A DNA stretch of 64,000 bases from Sulfuricurvum sp. (GTDB lineage Bacteria; Campylobacterota; Campylobacteria; Campylobacterales; Sulfurimonadaceae): NCBI GenBank assembly GCA_030693335.1, contig JAUYAU010000017.1, positions 21,746-85,745 of the forward strand. The letters are read 5' to 3'. The translations under genes were made by a program, and so were the position numbers. Positions 53,507 to 63,867 of the stretch are shown piece by piece. Numbering within the stretch: position 1 is the first letter of the stretch; every line of letters begins with the position of its first letter. The notes under the pieces are model-generated. The model was not told the origin of the DNA, ran no database searches, and saw only the letters and a list, made by a program, of their open reading frames with translations.

Positions 53507-55396
53507 ATGGAAATTTATTTATACATCGCACTTTTTGCGCCGTTAGCAGGTTCTTTGTTCTCGGCTCTTTTTGGTGCATCTCCAAAAACGAGTATTACTG
53601 GAATTGTTAACTCTGGATTATTATTCATCTCTTTTGTGAGCAGTTCTATATTGCTCAATTATGTTATGGCAGGACACACGGTTCATGTCGAAATGATGAC
53701 GTGGATTGCTGCAGGGGATCTTTATATCCCATTTGGATTTGTGGTTGATCAAGTCAGCGTTGTTATGATGATGGTTGTGAGTATCGTATCCACGATAGTG
53801 CATATCTATTCAATTGGCTATATGGACCACGATAAAGGGTTTAACCGTTTTTTCTCCTACCTTTCTGCCTTCGTATTCTCGATGATGGTATTGGTAATGA
53901 GTGATAACTTCCTGGGTTTGTTTATCGGATGGGAAGGGGTAGGACTGTGTTCATGGCTCTTGATTGGTTTTTGGTATCACAAAGAATCGGCTACTTGGGC
54001 TGCGAATGAAGCGTTCATTATGAATCGTATCGCAGACTTGGCTATGTTGATCGGTATCTTTATTATATATTGGAACATCGGTTCATTGCAGTACGATGTG
54101 GTTTTTGCGGATATTGCTAATCTTCCTATGCCGATTATTACATGGATTGGTATTTTCCTCTTTATCGGTGCGATGGGAAAATCAGCTCAGTTCCCGCTTC
54201 ACACCTGGCTTGCGGATGCGATGGAAGGTCCAACTCCGGTTTCTGCTTTGATTCACGCTGCAACGATGGTAACAGCGGGTGTTTATTTAGTCGTTCGCGC
54301 GAATCCTATCTACGACCTTATACCAGAAGTAGGCACGGTAATCGCTTCATTAGGTGCGTTTGTTGCTATGTTTGCAGCAAGTATGGCATTGGTTAATCGT
54401 GATATGAAACGTATTATTGCGTATTCAACATTGTCTCAGTTGGGGTATATGTTTGTTGCTGCAGGTTTGGGTGCCTATTGGGTTGCATTATTTCATCTTA
54501 TGGCACATGCTTTCTTTAAAGCATTGCTGTTTTTGGGTGCAGGTAATGTTATGCACGCGATGCATGACGAACTCGATCCGTTTAAAATGGGCGGTTTGAA
54601 AAAACCGATGAAATGGACATGGATTCTTATGACATTGGCATCGGTTGCCTTGGCGGGTATTTACCCACTGGCAGGGTTCTTTTCAAAAGACCTTATTCTG
54701 GAAGTAGCCTTTGTAGAGCAGCACTATATTTTATACAGCGTATTGTTAGTGACTGCAGGATTGACAGCATTTTATTCATTCCGTCTTGTTGCCTTGATCT
54801 TCCACGGAGATGAGCGACATTTAGAACACGGAATTCATCCGCATGAAGCGTATAACTTTATGTTGTATGCTATGGCACCATTGGGAGTATTAGCTGTGAT
54901 TGCCGGTATGGTCTTTAAAACACCGTATTATGAAATGGTGACACAGCTTTTACCGGCGATTGAATATCATATTCATAATCATACGACATTTTGGATTATG
55001 ACGATTGGTACACAATTGTTTGTTATTGCAGCTATCGCTTATGCGTACAAAAAATACGCAAAAGCAGTAAAAGTGGATCCAAAAGTAGAGTCTGGATTTT
55101 TGTATCAATTATTGTATAACCAATACTACATTCCAAAACTTTATGATGAGTTATTTTCAAAGCCGTACCGTGAGCTTTCGAAAATTGCGTGGAAACAAAT
55201 TGATCTTAAAATTGTTGATGCAACGGTGGATGGAATCGCGAATGTCATCTATCGTACAGGTGAAAAAACACATACCATGCAAAATGGTAACCTATCGAGC
55301 ATGTTGCGCTGGATGGTTATTGGTTTAGTGGTTTTATTGGTACTAGCTATCGCATTTACTGTTGGATATAACGCAGTAACAATGCGGGCGATGTAA
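53507..55396 (+). CDS. nuoL: Complex I antiporter-like subunit NuoL
   Basis: NuoL is the distal proton channel and carries the lateral helix. The 629-residue protein has the core with FIGWEGVGLCSWLLIGFWY (key Glu), GAMGKSAQFPLHTWLADAMEGPTPVSALIHAATMV in parts (key Lys and His) and NRDMKRIIAYSTLSQLG. The C-terminal span after the long amphipathic helix is present, so the subunit looks complete. Confidence 0.96.
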   Translation: MEIYLYIALFAPLAGSLFSALFGASPKTSITGIVNSGLLFISFVSSSILLNYVMAGHTVHVEMMTWIAAGDLYIPFGFVVDQVSVVMMMVVSIVSTIVHIYSIGYMDHDKGFNRFFSYLSAFVFSMMVLVMSDNFLGLFIGWEGVGLCSWLLIGFWYHKESATWAANEAFIMNRIADLAMLIGIFIIYWNIGSLQYDVVFADIANLPMPIITWIGIFLFIGAMGKSAQFPLHTWLADAMEGPTPVSALIHAATMVTAGVYLVVRANPIYDLIPEVGTVIASLGAFVAMFAASMALVNRDMKRIIAYSTLSQLGYMFVAAGLGAYWVALFHLMAHAFFKALLFLGAGNVMHAMHDELDPFKMGGLKKPMKWTWILMTLASVALAGIYPLAGFFSKDLILEVAFVEQHYILYSVLLVTAGLTAFYSFRLVALIFHGDERHLEHGIHPHEAYNFMLYAMAPLGVLAVIAGMVFKTPYYEMVTQLLPAIEYHIHNHTTFWIMTIGTQLFVIAAIAYAYKKYAKAVKVDPKVESGFLYQLLYNQYYIPKLYDELFSKPYRELSKIAWKQIDLKIVDATVDGIANVIYRTGEKTHTMQNGNLSSMLRWMVIGLVVLLVLAIAFTVGYNAVTMRAM

Positions 55397-55406
55397 GGAG
55401 ATGTTG

Positions 55407-56954
55407 ATGCAAGAACACATTTTATCGATTTTAATTTTCTTTCCGGCATTGGCAGCAATGCTCGGTTTCATCGTTCATAAGGACAGCGTAAGAGCCTATG
55501 GTATTACGGTTGCTGCTATTGAATTTTTCCTCTCTTTGTTATTGTGGAATCTGTATGATCCCATGACATCCGGAATGCAGTTTATGGAAAGTGCACCTTT
55601 GGTTGCTGCGTTCGGTATTAATTACCTTGTGGGAATTGATGGAATTTCTTTGTTTATCATTGTATTATCAACTTTTTTTACAATGATTGGAATTGCTTCA
55701 TTAACGGAAACACGCCGTGTTAAAGATTTGATTATTACGTTGCTCTTTTTAGAAATGACCATGGTGGGCGTTTTCGCGGCATTGGATGCCGTTGTCTTTT
55801 ACGTATTCTGGGAACTTTCATTGATTCCTATGTTGTACATTATTGGGGCTTGGGGCGGACCGCTTCGTATCTATGCATCGGTAAAGTTTTTCTTGTACAC
55901 TTTTACGGGTTCTTTGGTAATGTTAGTAGGTATGCTGTTTATGGCGTATTTTTATTACCAAGCGACAGGACAGTGGAGTTTTTCACTTCTCGAGTGGTAT
56001 CGTTTGATTTTACCGCTTAATTTCCAACTTTGGCTGTTTGCTGCCTTTTTTGTTGGATTTGCAATTAAAGTACCGATGTTTCCATTTCATACATGGCTGC
56101 CATATGCACATGGTCAAGCTCCAACGATCGGTTCGGTTATCCTTGCAGCAATTTTGCTGAAAATGGGTACGTATGCTTTTGTACGTTTTTCATTGCCTTT
56201 ATTCCCGGATGCATCTGTTTTCTTTATGTTCCCAATTGCGACACTCGCGATTATTATGATTGTCTATACTGCAATGGTTGCGTATGCACAAGAGGACATT
56301 AAGCAAGTTGTAGCCTACAGCTCCGTATCCCATATGGGGGTTATTGTTCTTGGTACCTTTGCCCTTAACGTTGAGGGGATCAGCGGATCTATTTTCTTGA
56401 TGATTGCTCATGGAGTGGTATCGGGTGCATTATTCTTGCTTGTCGGTGTAATTTATGATCGCCGTCACACAAAACTTATGTCGGAATTTGGCGGGCTTGC
56501 ATCAGTAATGCCGCGTTATGCTACGATCTTTGGAATCATGATGATGGCATCTGTCGGATTACCGCTGACAATTAACTTTGTAGGTGAATTCTTGAGTTTG
56601 CTTGGATTCTACAAACAATCACACTCGTTTACGATAGTAGCAGGAACTGCTATTATTGTAGGAGCTATTTATATGCTCAGTGCGTATAAAAAAATGTTCT
56701 TTGGAACGGTGACTAAAGAAGAAAATAAAAATTTAAAAGATGTGAATAAAACAGAATTGATAGCCTTAGTACCATTGGTCATCATTACGATATGGCTGGG
56801 TGTGTATCCAAAACCTATTTTGGAACCTATTAATAACAGTGTTGAATCCATCGTTCAGTTGATGCACGATAAAGCTCAAACAAAAGAAGCACAAACTCGT
56901 ATCCCGAATCTTGGCAATCATCAAGCCACGAATTCACAACAGGAGACACACTAA
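55407..56954 (+). CDS. nuoM: Complex I antiporter-like subunit NuoM
   Basis: NuoM is the second Mrp-type proton channel. The 515-residue protein has FFEMTMVG-like [30 protein letters not shown] in parts (channel Glu), [22 protein letters not shown] and [16 protein letters not shown]. The first ATG at 55401 abuts AAGGAG, so the ATG two codons later is chosen for correct spacing. It shares a base with nuoN. Confidence 0.95.
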   Translation: MQEHILSILIFFPALAAMLGFIVHKDSVRAYGITVAAIEFFLSLLLWNLYDPMTSGMQFMESAPLVAAFGINYLVGIDGISLFIIVLSTFFTMIGIASLTETRRVKDLIITLLFLEMTMVGVFAALDAVVFYVFWELSLIPMLYIIGAWGGPLRIYASVKFFLYTFTGSLVMLVGMLFMAYFYYQATGQWSFSLLEWYRLILPLNFQLWLFAAFFVGFAIKVPMFPFHTWLPYAHGQAPTIGSVILAAILLKMGTYAFVRFSLPLFPDASVFFMFPIATLAIIMIVYTAMVAYAQEDIKQVVAYSSVSHMGVIVLGTFALNVEGISGSIFLMIAHGVVSGALFLLVGVIYDRRHTKLMSEFGGLASVMPRYATIFGIMMMASVGLPLTINFVGEFLSLLGFYKQSHSFTIVAGTAIIVGAIYMLSAYKKMFFGTVTKEENKNLKDVNKTELIALVPLVIITIWLGVYPKPILEPINNSVESIVQLMHDKAQTKEAQTRIPNLGNHQATNSQQETH

Positions 56955-58459
56955 TGTTAGAACCTATAAATGTTTCTTTAGCGTCGCTGAACATTACAAC
57001 ATTAGCACCGATGCTAATTGCTATTGTTGGTGCACTTACAATTCTTTGTATTGATTTGATAAAAGGGGGACTTCATAAGTCTTTCTATGTCATGGTAAGT
57101 TCGCTTTTTTTATTGCTTGATCTTGGGGTAGTTGTTGATTTCGGCAATATTTTTCTAAAAAATGGGCCTGTATCGGGTATGTTTGATATGATGCTTATCG
57201 ATGGTCTAGCCATTATGGGTCAGATTATTATAGTAGCCGGTTCAATGTTATTTATACCCTTGGCATTAACGTCGAAGCGTTTTCATGAGTACAACTATCC
57301 GGAGTATTTCGCACTTTTTTTATTCATGATTGCAGGCTTTCAATTTATGGTTTCAACAGACAATTTGATCTTGATCTTTGTCGGACTTGAAACAGCATCT
57401 TTGGCGTTGTACGCTCTTATTGCATTGCACAACCGATCTAAATCATTTGAAGCGGCAGTGAAATACTTTACAATGGGGGCATTGGCTGCAGGATTTTTTG
57501 CTTTTGGTTCCATGATCTTGTATGCTATATCGGGTTCGATTGAAATTAACCAAATAGCATCCGTACTGGCGGGTGATCATTATGCAAATATCGGTTATGT
57601 GTTAGTAGCGGTATCCTTTATGTTGGCTGCATTTGGATTTAAGCTCTCAATGGTCCCTTTTCATACATGGACACCGGATGTTTATGAGGGGTCCAGTGCA
57701 GCACTGGCTGGATACATGTCAATTGTTCCTAAGATTGCAGGATTTATTGTTGCCATGCGTTTATTTGAATTTTTAGTTCACAGCGGTGTTGTTTGGCTTC
57801 AAGTCATTTTATATATTGTGGTTGTTGTCACGATGACAGCTTCGAACATATGGGCTATGGTACAAACGGATGTGAAACGTATGTTAGCGTACAGTTCAAT
57901 ATCCCATGCAGGTTTCGTAATGGCTGCTATTTTAATAGGGACAACCCAATCCAATGCAGCACTTTTTATGTATTGGGCTCTCTTTAGCTTTACAAACCTT
58001 GGCGCATTTACGATGCTGTGGGTTAGTCGTCAAAAAAATCTTTTAGCAGGACAGAGTTCAGATCATCCGTTTGAAAAGTTTTCCGGTTTAATTAAAACGA
58101 TGCCTATGGCCGCTATCTTGATGGGTTTATTTATGCTCTCACTGGCGGGTATCCCTCCATTTGGTTTATTTTGGGGTAAAATCTACATTATTGCTTCTGC
58201 AGTAACAGGCGGATATACTGTTCTTGCGTTAATAATGGCATTGAATTCGGCGCTTGCAGCATATTATTATCTGAAGTTGATTGTTTTCATGTTTATGAAA
58301 GAACCTGTTGTCGGATATGAAAAATATTATTTGATAAATGCATCAATTACGCTCAAAACGATTATCGGGATTGCGGCGATTGGGACTATCTTTGCAGTTT
58401 TTGCTGTTAATCCACTTTTAAAAGTCATAACATTATTCGTGTATAATAGCGGTTACTAA
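56954..58459 (+). CDS. nuoN: Complex I antiporter-like subunit NuoN
   Basis: NuoN is the third Mrp-type channel. The 501-residue protein has 14 predicted spans with [20 protein letters not shown] (Glu), [23 protein letters not shown] (Lys) and [17 protein letters not shown]. It completes the membrane arm. pflA follows after 22 bp. Confidence 0.96.
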   Translation: MLEPINVSLASLNITTLAPMLIAIVGALTILCIDLIKGGLHKSFYVMVSSLFLLLDLGVVVDFGNIFLKNGPVSGMFDMMLIDGLAIMGQIIIVAGSMLFIPLALTSKRFHEYNYPEYFALFLFMIAGFQFMVSTDNLILIFVGLETASLALYALIALHNRSKSFEAAVKYFTMGALAAGFFAFGSMILYAISGSIEINQIASVLAGDHYANIGYVLVAVSFMLAAFGFKLSMVPFHTWTPDVYEGSSAALAGYMSIVPKIAGFIVAMRLFEFLVHSGVVWLQVILYIVVVVTMTASNIWAMVQTDVKRMLAYSSISHAGFVMAAILIGTTQSNAALFMYWALFSFTNLGAFTMLWVSRQKNLLAGQSSDHPFEKFSGLIKTMPMAAILMGLFMLSLAGIPPFGLFWGKIYIIASAVTGGYTVLALIMALNSALAAYYYLKLIVFMFMKEPVVGYEKYYLINASITLKTIIGIAAIGTIFAVFAVNPLLKVITLFVYNSGY

Positions 58460-58481
58460 GTTTACAATTAGAGGGGGAAGT

Positions 58482-60839
58482 ATGAAACGTTGGTTATTAC
58501 TTTTCCTATGGCTTCCTCTATGTGCTTTGGATTTGTCGATCCAAAGCGGTAAAGAAGAGCAAAAGTCTTACAGTATTTTACATTTAAGTGATGCCAGTAA
58601 CTTTGTATGTTTACCGATACACAATGAGTATGATGAAATCATACGTATTGAATGTAAGCTTTCAAAAGTATCTTCCTCTACTTTTCCTCCTATTAGTAAT
58701 ACACATTTTACGGTTGAACACAAAAACTCCTCTTCTGCTTATACGATTATTATTACTCCAAAAACAAAAATAGCTCTTTATCCCGATAGTTTTGATTTAC
58801 GCAAAGATCCGCAAATATATTCTTCTTTACTCAAGCCAACCAAACGCTGGAGCATAATAGGGTATACAGGTAATATCCCATTACTTGGTTCTACAGAAAA
58901 GAACACAGATGCCCTTAACCTGCCAATACGCAGTCCCAAGGGAATGCATCCTTATGTAGGAGGATTGGATTTAAAGGGAAATCCCATCAAAATGAAGCGA
59001 ATTCAAGACGTTAATGACTATATGGAGATGAAAAAAGCCTATAAGAATGAAAATTATTCTAAAACACTCTCTTTAGGAAAGCAAACGCTGGAAAAGTATC
59101 CAAATACAATTTTCAAAAACGAACTGCTACTGTACCAAATTCGTGCATTGCATTCCTTGGATAAAAATGGAGAACTTATAGCGTTAGCAAAACAATTTAT
59201 TCGCCTCTATTCAGGGGATCAGGCAATTGCGGAGGTGTTGGCATACACAGGGGATGCATACAGTAAGATCGGCCAAACTAGTGATTCTGATTATTTTTAC
59301 AATCGGCTTTTTTCTGAATATCCAGAGAGTTCTTTTGCTGCGCAAGGGATGTTTTTAAAGGCGAAGCAATTAGAAGTGTCAGGAAAGCCAAAGCCGGCAT
59401 CTCAACTTTATGGTAAAGTATTGGAAAAAACGAAAGATATTGATTTAGCATCTGCTGCAGCCTTTAAATTGGCAAATATTGACATCGGATTTGGCCATTT
59501 GGATAAAGCAAAAATATACATTGATAAAATAGTCCGTGCTAATCCGGATTACTTTAGCAAAGTGCGTGAACAATCAGTAAATATAATAAATATATACACT
59601 GAAAATAAAGATCCAAAAACAGCAGCAAAGATATCGCTTTGTTTAATGGAAAAAAGTATTCCAAAATCAGACGAGCATCAATCATTGCTTAAAAATTTGG
59701 GATTACTCTATGCAGCTTCAGGTGAAAAAGAGAAAGCACTAGAGCGTTTTGACGAGTATTTGAAACTTTATCCTTATGGTACTGGAATGGAGGAAATCAA
59801 GCATGCAAAAGATGGGTTGTTTTTTGAAAAGAGTGAGCCAAAAGGAAAAGAAGGGATAAAAAAATACAATGATTTGATCGACCGCTATGGAAATGATCCG
59901 GTTGGTCAAAAAGCATTGTATAAAAAAGCACAGTTATTGCTTAAAGAAGAGAAATATCAAGAAGTTCTTGATATTGAGAGCGATCTGTACCGATTGAATA
60001 CAAAAGACTTTCCTGATGTTAATACAATGATAGGGGAAAGTGCGATTGCCTTAACTAAGAAAAAACTACAAGCACTAAAGTGTTCTGAGGCAATGACATT
60101 GCATAAAATGTATCGTCTAAAGCTGCAACCGCAATGGGATGGGTTAACCTTTGATTGTGCATTAAGAATGGGTAATTTCCCGATTGCTAAAAAAATTGCA
60201 ACACCGCATTTGAAAGCACCTACTATTGCAGAACGTCAGCTTTGGCTTTCACGATTGGCAAAAGTACATTTACGGCTTGGAGAATACAAAGAAGCAATCC
60301 GTTCAGGCAAAGAAGCAGTTACGCTTCTTGAAGCACAGAAAAATCCGTTAATAAACAGTGTGTATCGTACACTTTTTGACGCGGCTGAGCGTTTGGGTGA
60401 TGATGTAAAGATGATTGAGTACATAAAAGGGTGCGAGAGTGCATTTGGCACTGATTTCGCAGATATTGAACGCTATACTAAAATGGTAAGTGTTGGGCTA
60501 AAACGAAAAGATGAAGCACTGGTACAAAATTATGCCAATCGTGTTGTTGCTCTTCAAAATCGTACGAAAACGTATACTCAGTCTCCGTTTATTGAGTTTA
60601 CATTAGCACAGTCTTTGATTAATCAAGAGAAAAACAATGAGGCACTTCAAGTTCTCAAAAGTTTAAATGAGAGAAAGTTAACTCCTGAAAAACGATCACG
60701 CCAACAGTATCTAATAGGATCGTTAGCCATGAAGCTTGGCAAAACAGCTGAGGCGAAAACAGCGTTTGGTGCGAGTATCAAAGCAGATGCAAAATCGGCA
60801 TGGGGCAAACTTGCCAAAGATGCATTAGGATTGCTGTAA
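58482..60839 (+). CDS. pflA: PflA-like paralysed-flagellum TPR protein
   Basis: PflA belongs to the enlarged flagellar motor of Campylobacterota, where mutants build flagella that do not turn. The 785-residue protein has a signal peptide (MKRWLLLFLWLPLCAL), a beta-rich N-terminal domain to about residue 160, then many TPR-like helical repeats (YLKLYPYGTGMEEIKHAKDG, LRLGEYKEAIRSGKEAVTLL and similar). I recall C. jejuni PflA as 788 residues and directly downstream of nuoN, as here. AGGGGGAAG is the ribosome-binding site. It overlaps convergent miaA by 15 bp. Confidence 0.88.
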   Translation: MKRWLLLFLWLPLCALDLSIQSGKEEQKSYSILHLSDASNFVCLPIHNEYDEIIRIECKLSKVSSSTFPPISNTHFTVEHKNSSSAYTIIITPKTKIALYPDSFDLRKDPQIYSSLLKPTKRWSIIGYTGNIPLLGSTEKNTDALNLPIRSPKGMHPYVGGLDLKGNPIKMKRIQDVNDYMEMKKAYKNENYSKTLSLGKQTLEKYPNTIFKNELLLYQIRALHSLDKNGELIALAKQFIRLYSGDQAIAEVLAYTGDAYSKIGQTSDSDYFYNRLFSEYPESSFAAQGMFLKAKQLEVSGKPKPASQLYGKVLEKTKDIDLASAAAFKLANIDIGFGHLDKAKIYIDKIVRANPDYFSKVREQSVNIINIYTENKDPKTAAKISLCLMEKSIPKSDEHQSLLKNLGLLYAASGEKEKALERFDEYLKLYPYGTGMEEIKHAKDGLFFEKSEPKGKEGIKKYNDLIDRYGNDPVGQKALYKKAQLLLKEEKYQEVLDIESDLYRLNTKDFPDVNTMIGESAIALTKKKLQALKCSEAMTLHKMYRLKLQPQWDGLTFDCALRMGNFPIAKKIATPHLKAPTIAERQLWLSRLAKVHLRLGEYKEAIRSGKEAVTLLEAQKNPLINSVYRTLFDAAERLGDDVKMIEYIKGCESAFGTDFADIERYTKMVSVGLKRKDEALVQNYANRVVALQNRTKTYTQSPFIEFTLAQSLINQEKNNEALQVLKSLNERKLTPEKRSRQQYLIGSLAMKLGKTAEAKTAFGASIKADAKSAWGKLAKDALGLL

Positions 60840-61724
60840 AAGAGTTTCTCCAATAGAGTAAAGCTCAGAAACGCTTTTACTTGCTGTGAGGAGAAATTGA
60901 TGGGTATTGAACGTCTGTTGGCGTTTTGCTAATTGTGCCGTATGCATTGAAATACGTTGAATCAACTCTTGTTTCGAATATTTCCCATCCAGATAATCCA
61001 GTGTTTCAATCATGCCGATAGCTTTCATGCTGTTGGGAGAGCGTCCATAGAGCTGTTCGCATCGTGCCACTTCGTCAATGAGTCCATCATGTAGCATTAG
61101 TTGTGTACGTAAAGCAATCCTCTCCCTCAAATAAGCACGCTCAACATCGATATTTAAAACAGGGCAGTGGGTAATCACACTAAGTGGTGGATGCATTTTA
61201 AACCATTGCGATGGAGGAGTATTCGTTTGTAAAAACAGATGAAGCATTTTTTCGATACGGTAGCTATCAGCAGGAGTAATTGTCGACATAGCATCGGGAT
61301 CTATTTTAGCTAAAAAACGATATGCATTTTGGATATCTTTTAACATAACAGAGGCTTCTTCTCGAACAGCGTCTTCGATGGTTGGAATATGAGAAAGTCC
61401 ATCGATCATGCTTTTGAGATAAAAACTGCTTCCGCCAACAATGATTAGATTTTTATCATTGTCTTGTGCGTATGAGCGCGCACGATAATATTCATGGATA
61501 AATGTAAATACGCTGGCCGTTTCATTTGGAGGAAGAATATCAATGCCGAAATGTTTGGTCAGAGAAAGTTCCTCTTTGGTAGGCTTGGCCGATGCGATAT
61601 CGATATCGGTATAGATGGAAAGAGAATCGATAGAGAGGATGACTGCATTATGGGTGAGGGCCAGGTCCAGTGCAAGTTTGCTTTTTCCTGAGGCGGTAGG
61701 ACCGATAATTGCCAACTGTTTCAT
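60825..61724 (-). CDS. miaA: tRNA dimethylallyltransferase
   Basis: MiaA adds a dimethylallyl group to A37 of tRNAs that read U-starting codons. The 299-residue protein has the P-loop GPTASGKSKLA, SIDSLSIYTDIDIASAKPT with the catalytic Asp, and GGSSFYLKSM. A start three codons earlier overlaps the -10 box, so the Met of MKQLAIIGPT is used. No Shine-Dalgarno is visible, which suggests leaderless translation. Confidence 0.92.
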   Translation of the reverse strand: MKQLAIIGPTASGKSKLALDLALTHNAVILSIDSLSIYTDIDIASAKPTKEELSLTKHFGIDILPPNETASVFTFIHEYYRARSYAQDNDKNLIIVGGSSFYLKSMIDGLSHIPTIEDAVREEASVMLKDIQNAYRFLAKIDPDAMSTITPADSYRIEKMLHLFLQTNTPPSQWFKMHPPLSVITHCPVLNIDVERAYLRERIALRTQLMLHDGLIDEVARCEQLYGRSPNSMKAIGMIETLDYLDGKYSKQELIQRISMHTAQLAKRQQTFNTHQFLLTASKSVSELYSIGETLLQQS

Positions 61725-61731
61725 AGATGGC

Positions 61732-61737
61732 ATTATA
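61732..61737 (-). promoter_or_regulatory. -10 box immediately before miaA
   Basis: On the minus strand TATAAT preceded by GGG lies 7 nt before the miaA ATG. The expected start of transcription coincides with the start codon. Confidence 0.5.
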
Positions 61738-61841
61738 CCCTAGCACGGACAAGAATTATAAGCCAGATACCTTCCAGAGGTGTCACAAAGAGAAATTACG
61801 CTAAAATAAAAACCAATGATAAAAAATGAATAAGGAAGCCC

Positions 61842-62702
61842 GTGCAACGTCTTGCAAAACGACTCCGCGATTTTAATGAACTGGTTATGTTTCAGCATTC
61901 GGTATTTTCACTTCCCTTTATTTTTATTGCAATGATAGTGGCTTCAAACGGGTGGTTTGGATTTAAATTATTACTGCTTGGCGGTTTGGCCGCCATTAGC
62001 GCCCGTAATGCCGCGATGGGGTTTAATCGGTATGTAGATCGATCTTTTGATGTTATGAATCCGCGAACTGCAGGAAGACCCAGTGTGGATGGAAGGCTCA
62101 GTGCTGTTTCCATTGCCATATTTACCGCTGTGAATGCCTTGGTATTTGTAGGAGTATCGTATATCATCAATGATTTGGCATTTTACGTCAGTGTGCCGGT
62201 GCTGCTAGTATTGTTAAGTTATTCGTATTTCAAACGCTTTAGCTCGATGGCACACATTGTGTTGGGTATATCGCTGGGTCTTGCTCCAATTGCCGGAGCA
62301 ATCGCGGTGAGTGCAACAATCCCCCTGTGGTCACTTTGGCTTTCTGCAGGTGTTGTCTTTTGGGTTGCAGGTTTTGATCTGCTTTATTCGCTTCAGGACA
62401 TGGAGTTTGATCGCGCACGCGGTTTACATTCAATTCCTTCACGATACGGGAGTACGACAACCCTGCGCATATCATCACTTTTCCATGCGATGACCATCGC
62501 TTTTTGGACTTTGTTTGTGTATGAAGCCGGTTTGGGAATGGTTGCGTATCTGGCAATTTTATTTTCGATACTGATGCTAGGGTACGAGCATTACTTGGTT
62601 CGTTTGGATTTTACAAAAATAGACAGGGCATTTTTTACCGTAAACGGATACCTTGGATTTGTTTTTTTTGGCTGTATTATTTTAGATAAGGTGATGGGAT
62701 GA
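61842..62702 (+). CDS. mqnP: UbiA-family prenyltransferase, probably MqnP of menaquinone synthesis
   Basis: A membrane prenyltransferase of 286 residues with eight or nine spans. The two Asp-rich prenyl-diphosphate motifs are NRYVDRSFDVMNPRT (NxxxD-type) and FDLLYSLQDMEFDRARGLHS. Campylobacterota make menaquinone by the futalosine route, where MqnP attaches the side chain, so that name is preferred to ubiA; this is inference. The start is GTG after AAGGAAG. It overlaps the next gene by 4 bp. Confidence 0.82.
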   Translation: MQRLAKRLRDFNELVMFQHSVFSLPFIFIAMIVASNGWFGFKLLLLGGLAAISARNAAMGFNRYVDRSFDVMNPRTAGRPSVDGRLSAVSIAIFTAVNALVFVGVSYIINDLAFYVSVPVLLVLLSYSYFKRFSSMAHIVLGISLGLAPIAGAIAVSATIPLWSLWLSAGVVFWVAGFDLLYSLQDMEFDRARGLHSIPSRYGSTTTLRISSLFHAMTIAFWTLFVYEAGLGMVAYLAILFSILMLGYEHYLVRLDFTKIDRAFFTVNGYLGFVFFGCIILDKVMG

Positions 62703-63217
62703 ATAAAGTACATTTGATTGAAGCACCTTTGGAGGTTGAATTTGACATTGATCAGGATAATTCCGCAGACTTTGAACGCGAATACAATACTCTTGGTGAA
62801 TGTGATGATGCGATAGGACAGTGGCTTCGAGCGGCAAAAGCCAAAGGTGAAACGAATGACAGTGACCCTGTGATGTTACATCTGATTATTGAGCTTTATA
62901 GAAAAATAGATCGATTGGAACAAGTCATTAGCAACAGCGTACCAACGTATTTCCCATTGCGCCAAAAAGTCCTCATTAGCCGAATTGGATTCGAGCATTT
63001 TGAAATAAGCAAGCCATTATTGGAATTGGGGCAACGGTATTATGGACGTATCGTATTGCCGCTTCAAAATAAAAAAGTGGTACCGCTTTATTTTGAAGCA
63101 CAAAGTACGACATTGGCTAAAATTGTTCGAATGCATTCAACGGATGAGAAAGAATGGAGTACTTATACAATGTCCAGAGAGCGCTTGAAAATACGCCAGT
63201 TAAAGGGGAATGTGTAA
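62699..63217 (+). CDS. Unknown protein, possibly a PilZ-like fold
   Basis: A 172-residue cytoplasmic protein not assigned to a family with confidence. The first 70 residues are acidic and helical (NTLGECDDAIGQWLRAAKAKG). A helix with heptad character follows (LIIELYRKIDRLEQVISN). The C-terminal part is beta-rich (VLISRIGFEHFEISKPLLELGQRYYG), which recalls atypical PilZ domains, but the RxxxR and (D/N)xSxxG signatures for c-di-GMP are absent. It is coupled to mqnP and to the following gene. Confidence 0.6.
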   Translation: MNKVHLIEAPLEVEFDIDQDNSADFEREYNTLGECDDAIGQWLRAAKAKGETNDSDPVMLHLIIELYRKIDRLEQVISNSVPTYFPLRQKVLISRIGFEHFEISKPLLELGQRYYGRIVLPLQNKKVVPLYFEAQSTTLAKIVRMHSTDEKEWSTYTMSRERLKIRQLKGNV

Positions 63218-63218
63218 T

Positions 63219-63728
63219 ATGGGAATTGAACTGGTCATCATTGCGCTTGCTGTTTTAATTTTGGGATTGACCTATTATTCGGTGAACAAAGAAAATGAAG
63301 TCAACACAAAGCTTCGCGCCATTGCACATGCCGTAGAAGACTTACACCGTGAAGTGTATAAACTGGACAAGCGAGTTACTCAAGAGATCGAAATTATGAC
63401 ATCACTGCAAGAAACACTGCCAGAAACAGCACGTCTCGCCAATGCCAAAACAGATCAGGATATGAGTGAGCTATCCGCGCCGATTATGGAGTCGTTGGAG
63501 CATATCGAGGGAACGTTTACAGCTTACAAAGAAAAAACAGAAAACCGTTTACGCTATTTAGAAGAACGGATTCGAAATCTTTCATTACCAACGTCTATCA
63601 GCGGCATGGACGATGAAAAAGTGATCAGCCGATACAATCAGGGGATGGAGGTGGATCTTATAGCCAAAGAACTGCGTCTTTCCAAAGCTGAAGTCGAGTT
63701 TGTTTTAAAAATAAACCAACTCAGATAG
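63219..63728 (+). CDS. Membrane-anchored coiled-coil protein with C-terminal HTH-like segment
   Basis: A 169-residue protein of unknown role. One N-terminal span (IELVIIALAVLILGLTYYSV) is followed by a long coiled coil (about residues 25-120, for example HAVEDLHREVYKLDKRVTQEI). The last 40 residues (EKVISRYNQGMEVDLIAKEL, then LSKAEVEFVLKINQ) look like a helix-turn-helix of the DUF2802/DUF6115 sort. The ATG at 63219 is preferred over one at 63210, which sits against AAAGGGG. It is coupled to the gene before it by a 1-bp gap. Confidence 0.65.
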   Translation: MGIELVIIALAVLILGLTYYSVNKENEVNTKLRAIAHAVEDLHREVYKLDKRVTQEIEIMTSLQETLPETARLANAKTDQDMSELSAPIMESLEHIEGTFTAYKEKTENRLRYLEERIRNLSLPTSISGMDDEKVISRYNQGMEVDLIAKELRLSKAEVEFVLKINQLR

Positions 63729-63745
63729 TTATAAGCTTTTAAAGG

Positions 63746-63751
63746 TATAAT
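63746..63751 (+). promoter_or_regulatory. -10 box of the tRNA-Arg gene
   Basis: TATAAT with GG in front lies 18 nt before the tRNA 5' end, a normal distance for a short 5' leader that RNase P removes. Confidence 0.6.
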
Positions 63752-63769
63752 TTCGTTCTCTTTAAATGT

Positions 63770-63846
63770 GCGTCCGTAGCTCAGCTGGATAGAGCACCGG
63801 TTTGCGGTACCGGCGGTCAGGGATTCGAATTCCTTCGGGCGCACCA
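63770..63846 (+). tRNA. tRNA-Arg with anticodon GCG
   Basis: A 77-nt cloverleaf with encoded CCA. The acceptor stem is GCGTCCG with CGGGCGC (one G-T pair), the D stem GCTC/GAGC, the anticodon stem CCGGT/ACCGG with loop TTGCGGT, variable loop CGGTC, and T stem AGGGA/TCCTT around TTCGAAT. The anticodon at positions 34-36 reads GCG, which decodes CGC and CGT. A20 in the D loop and C35 fit arginine identity. Most bacteria use ACG for this codon box. Confidence 0.93.
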
Positions 63847-63867
63847 TCTATAAACTCCCACGCCCAT

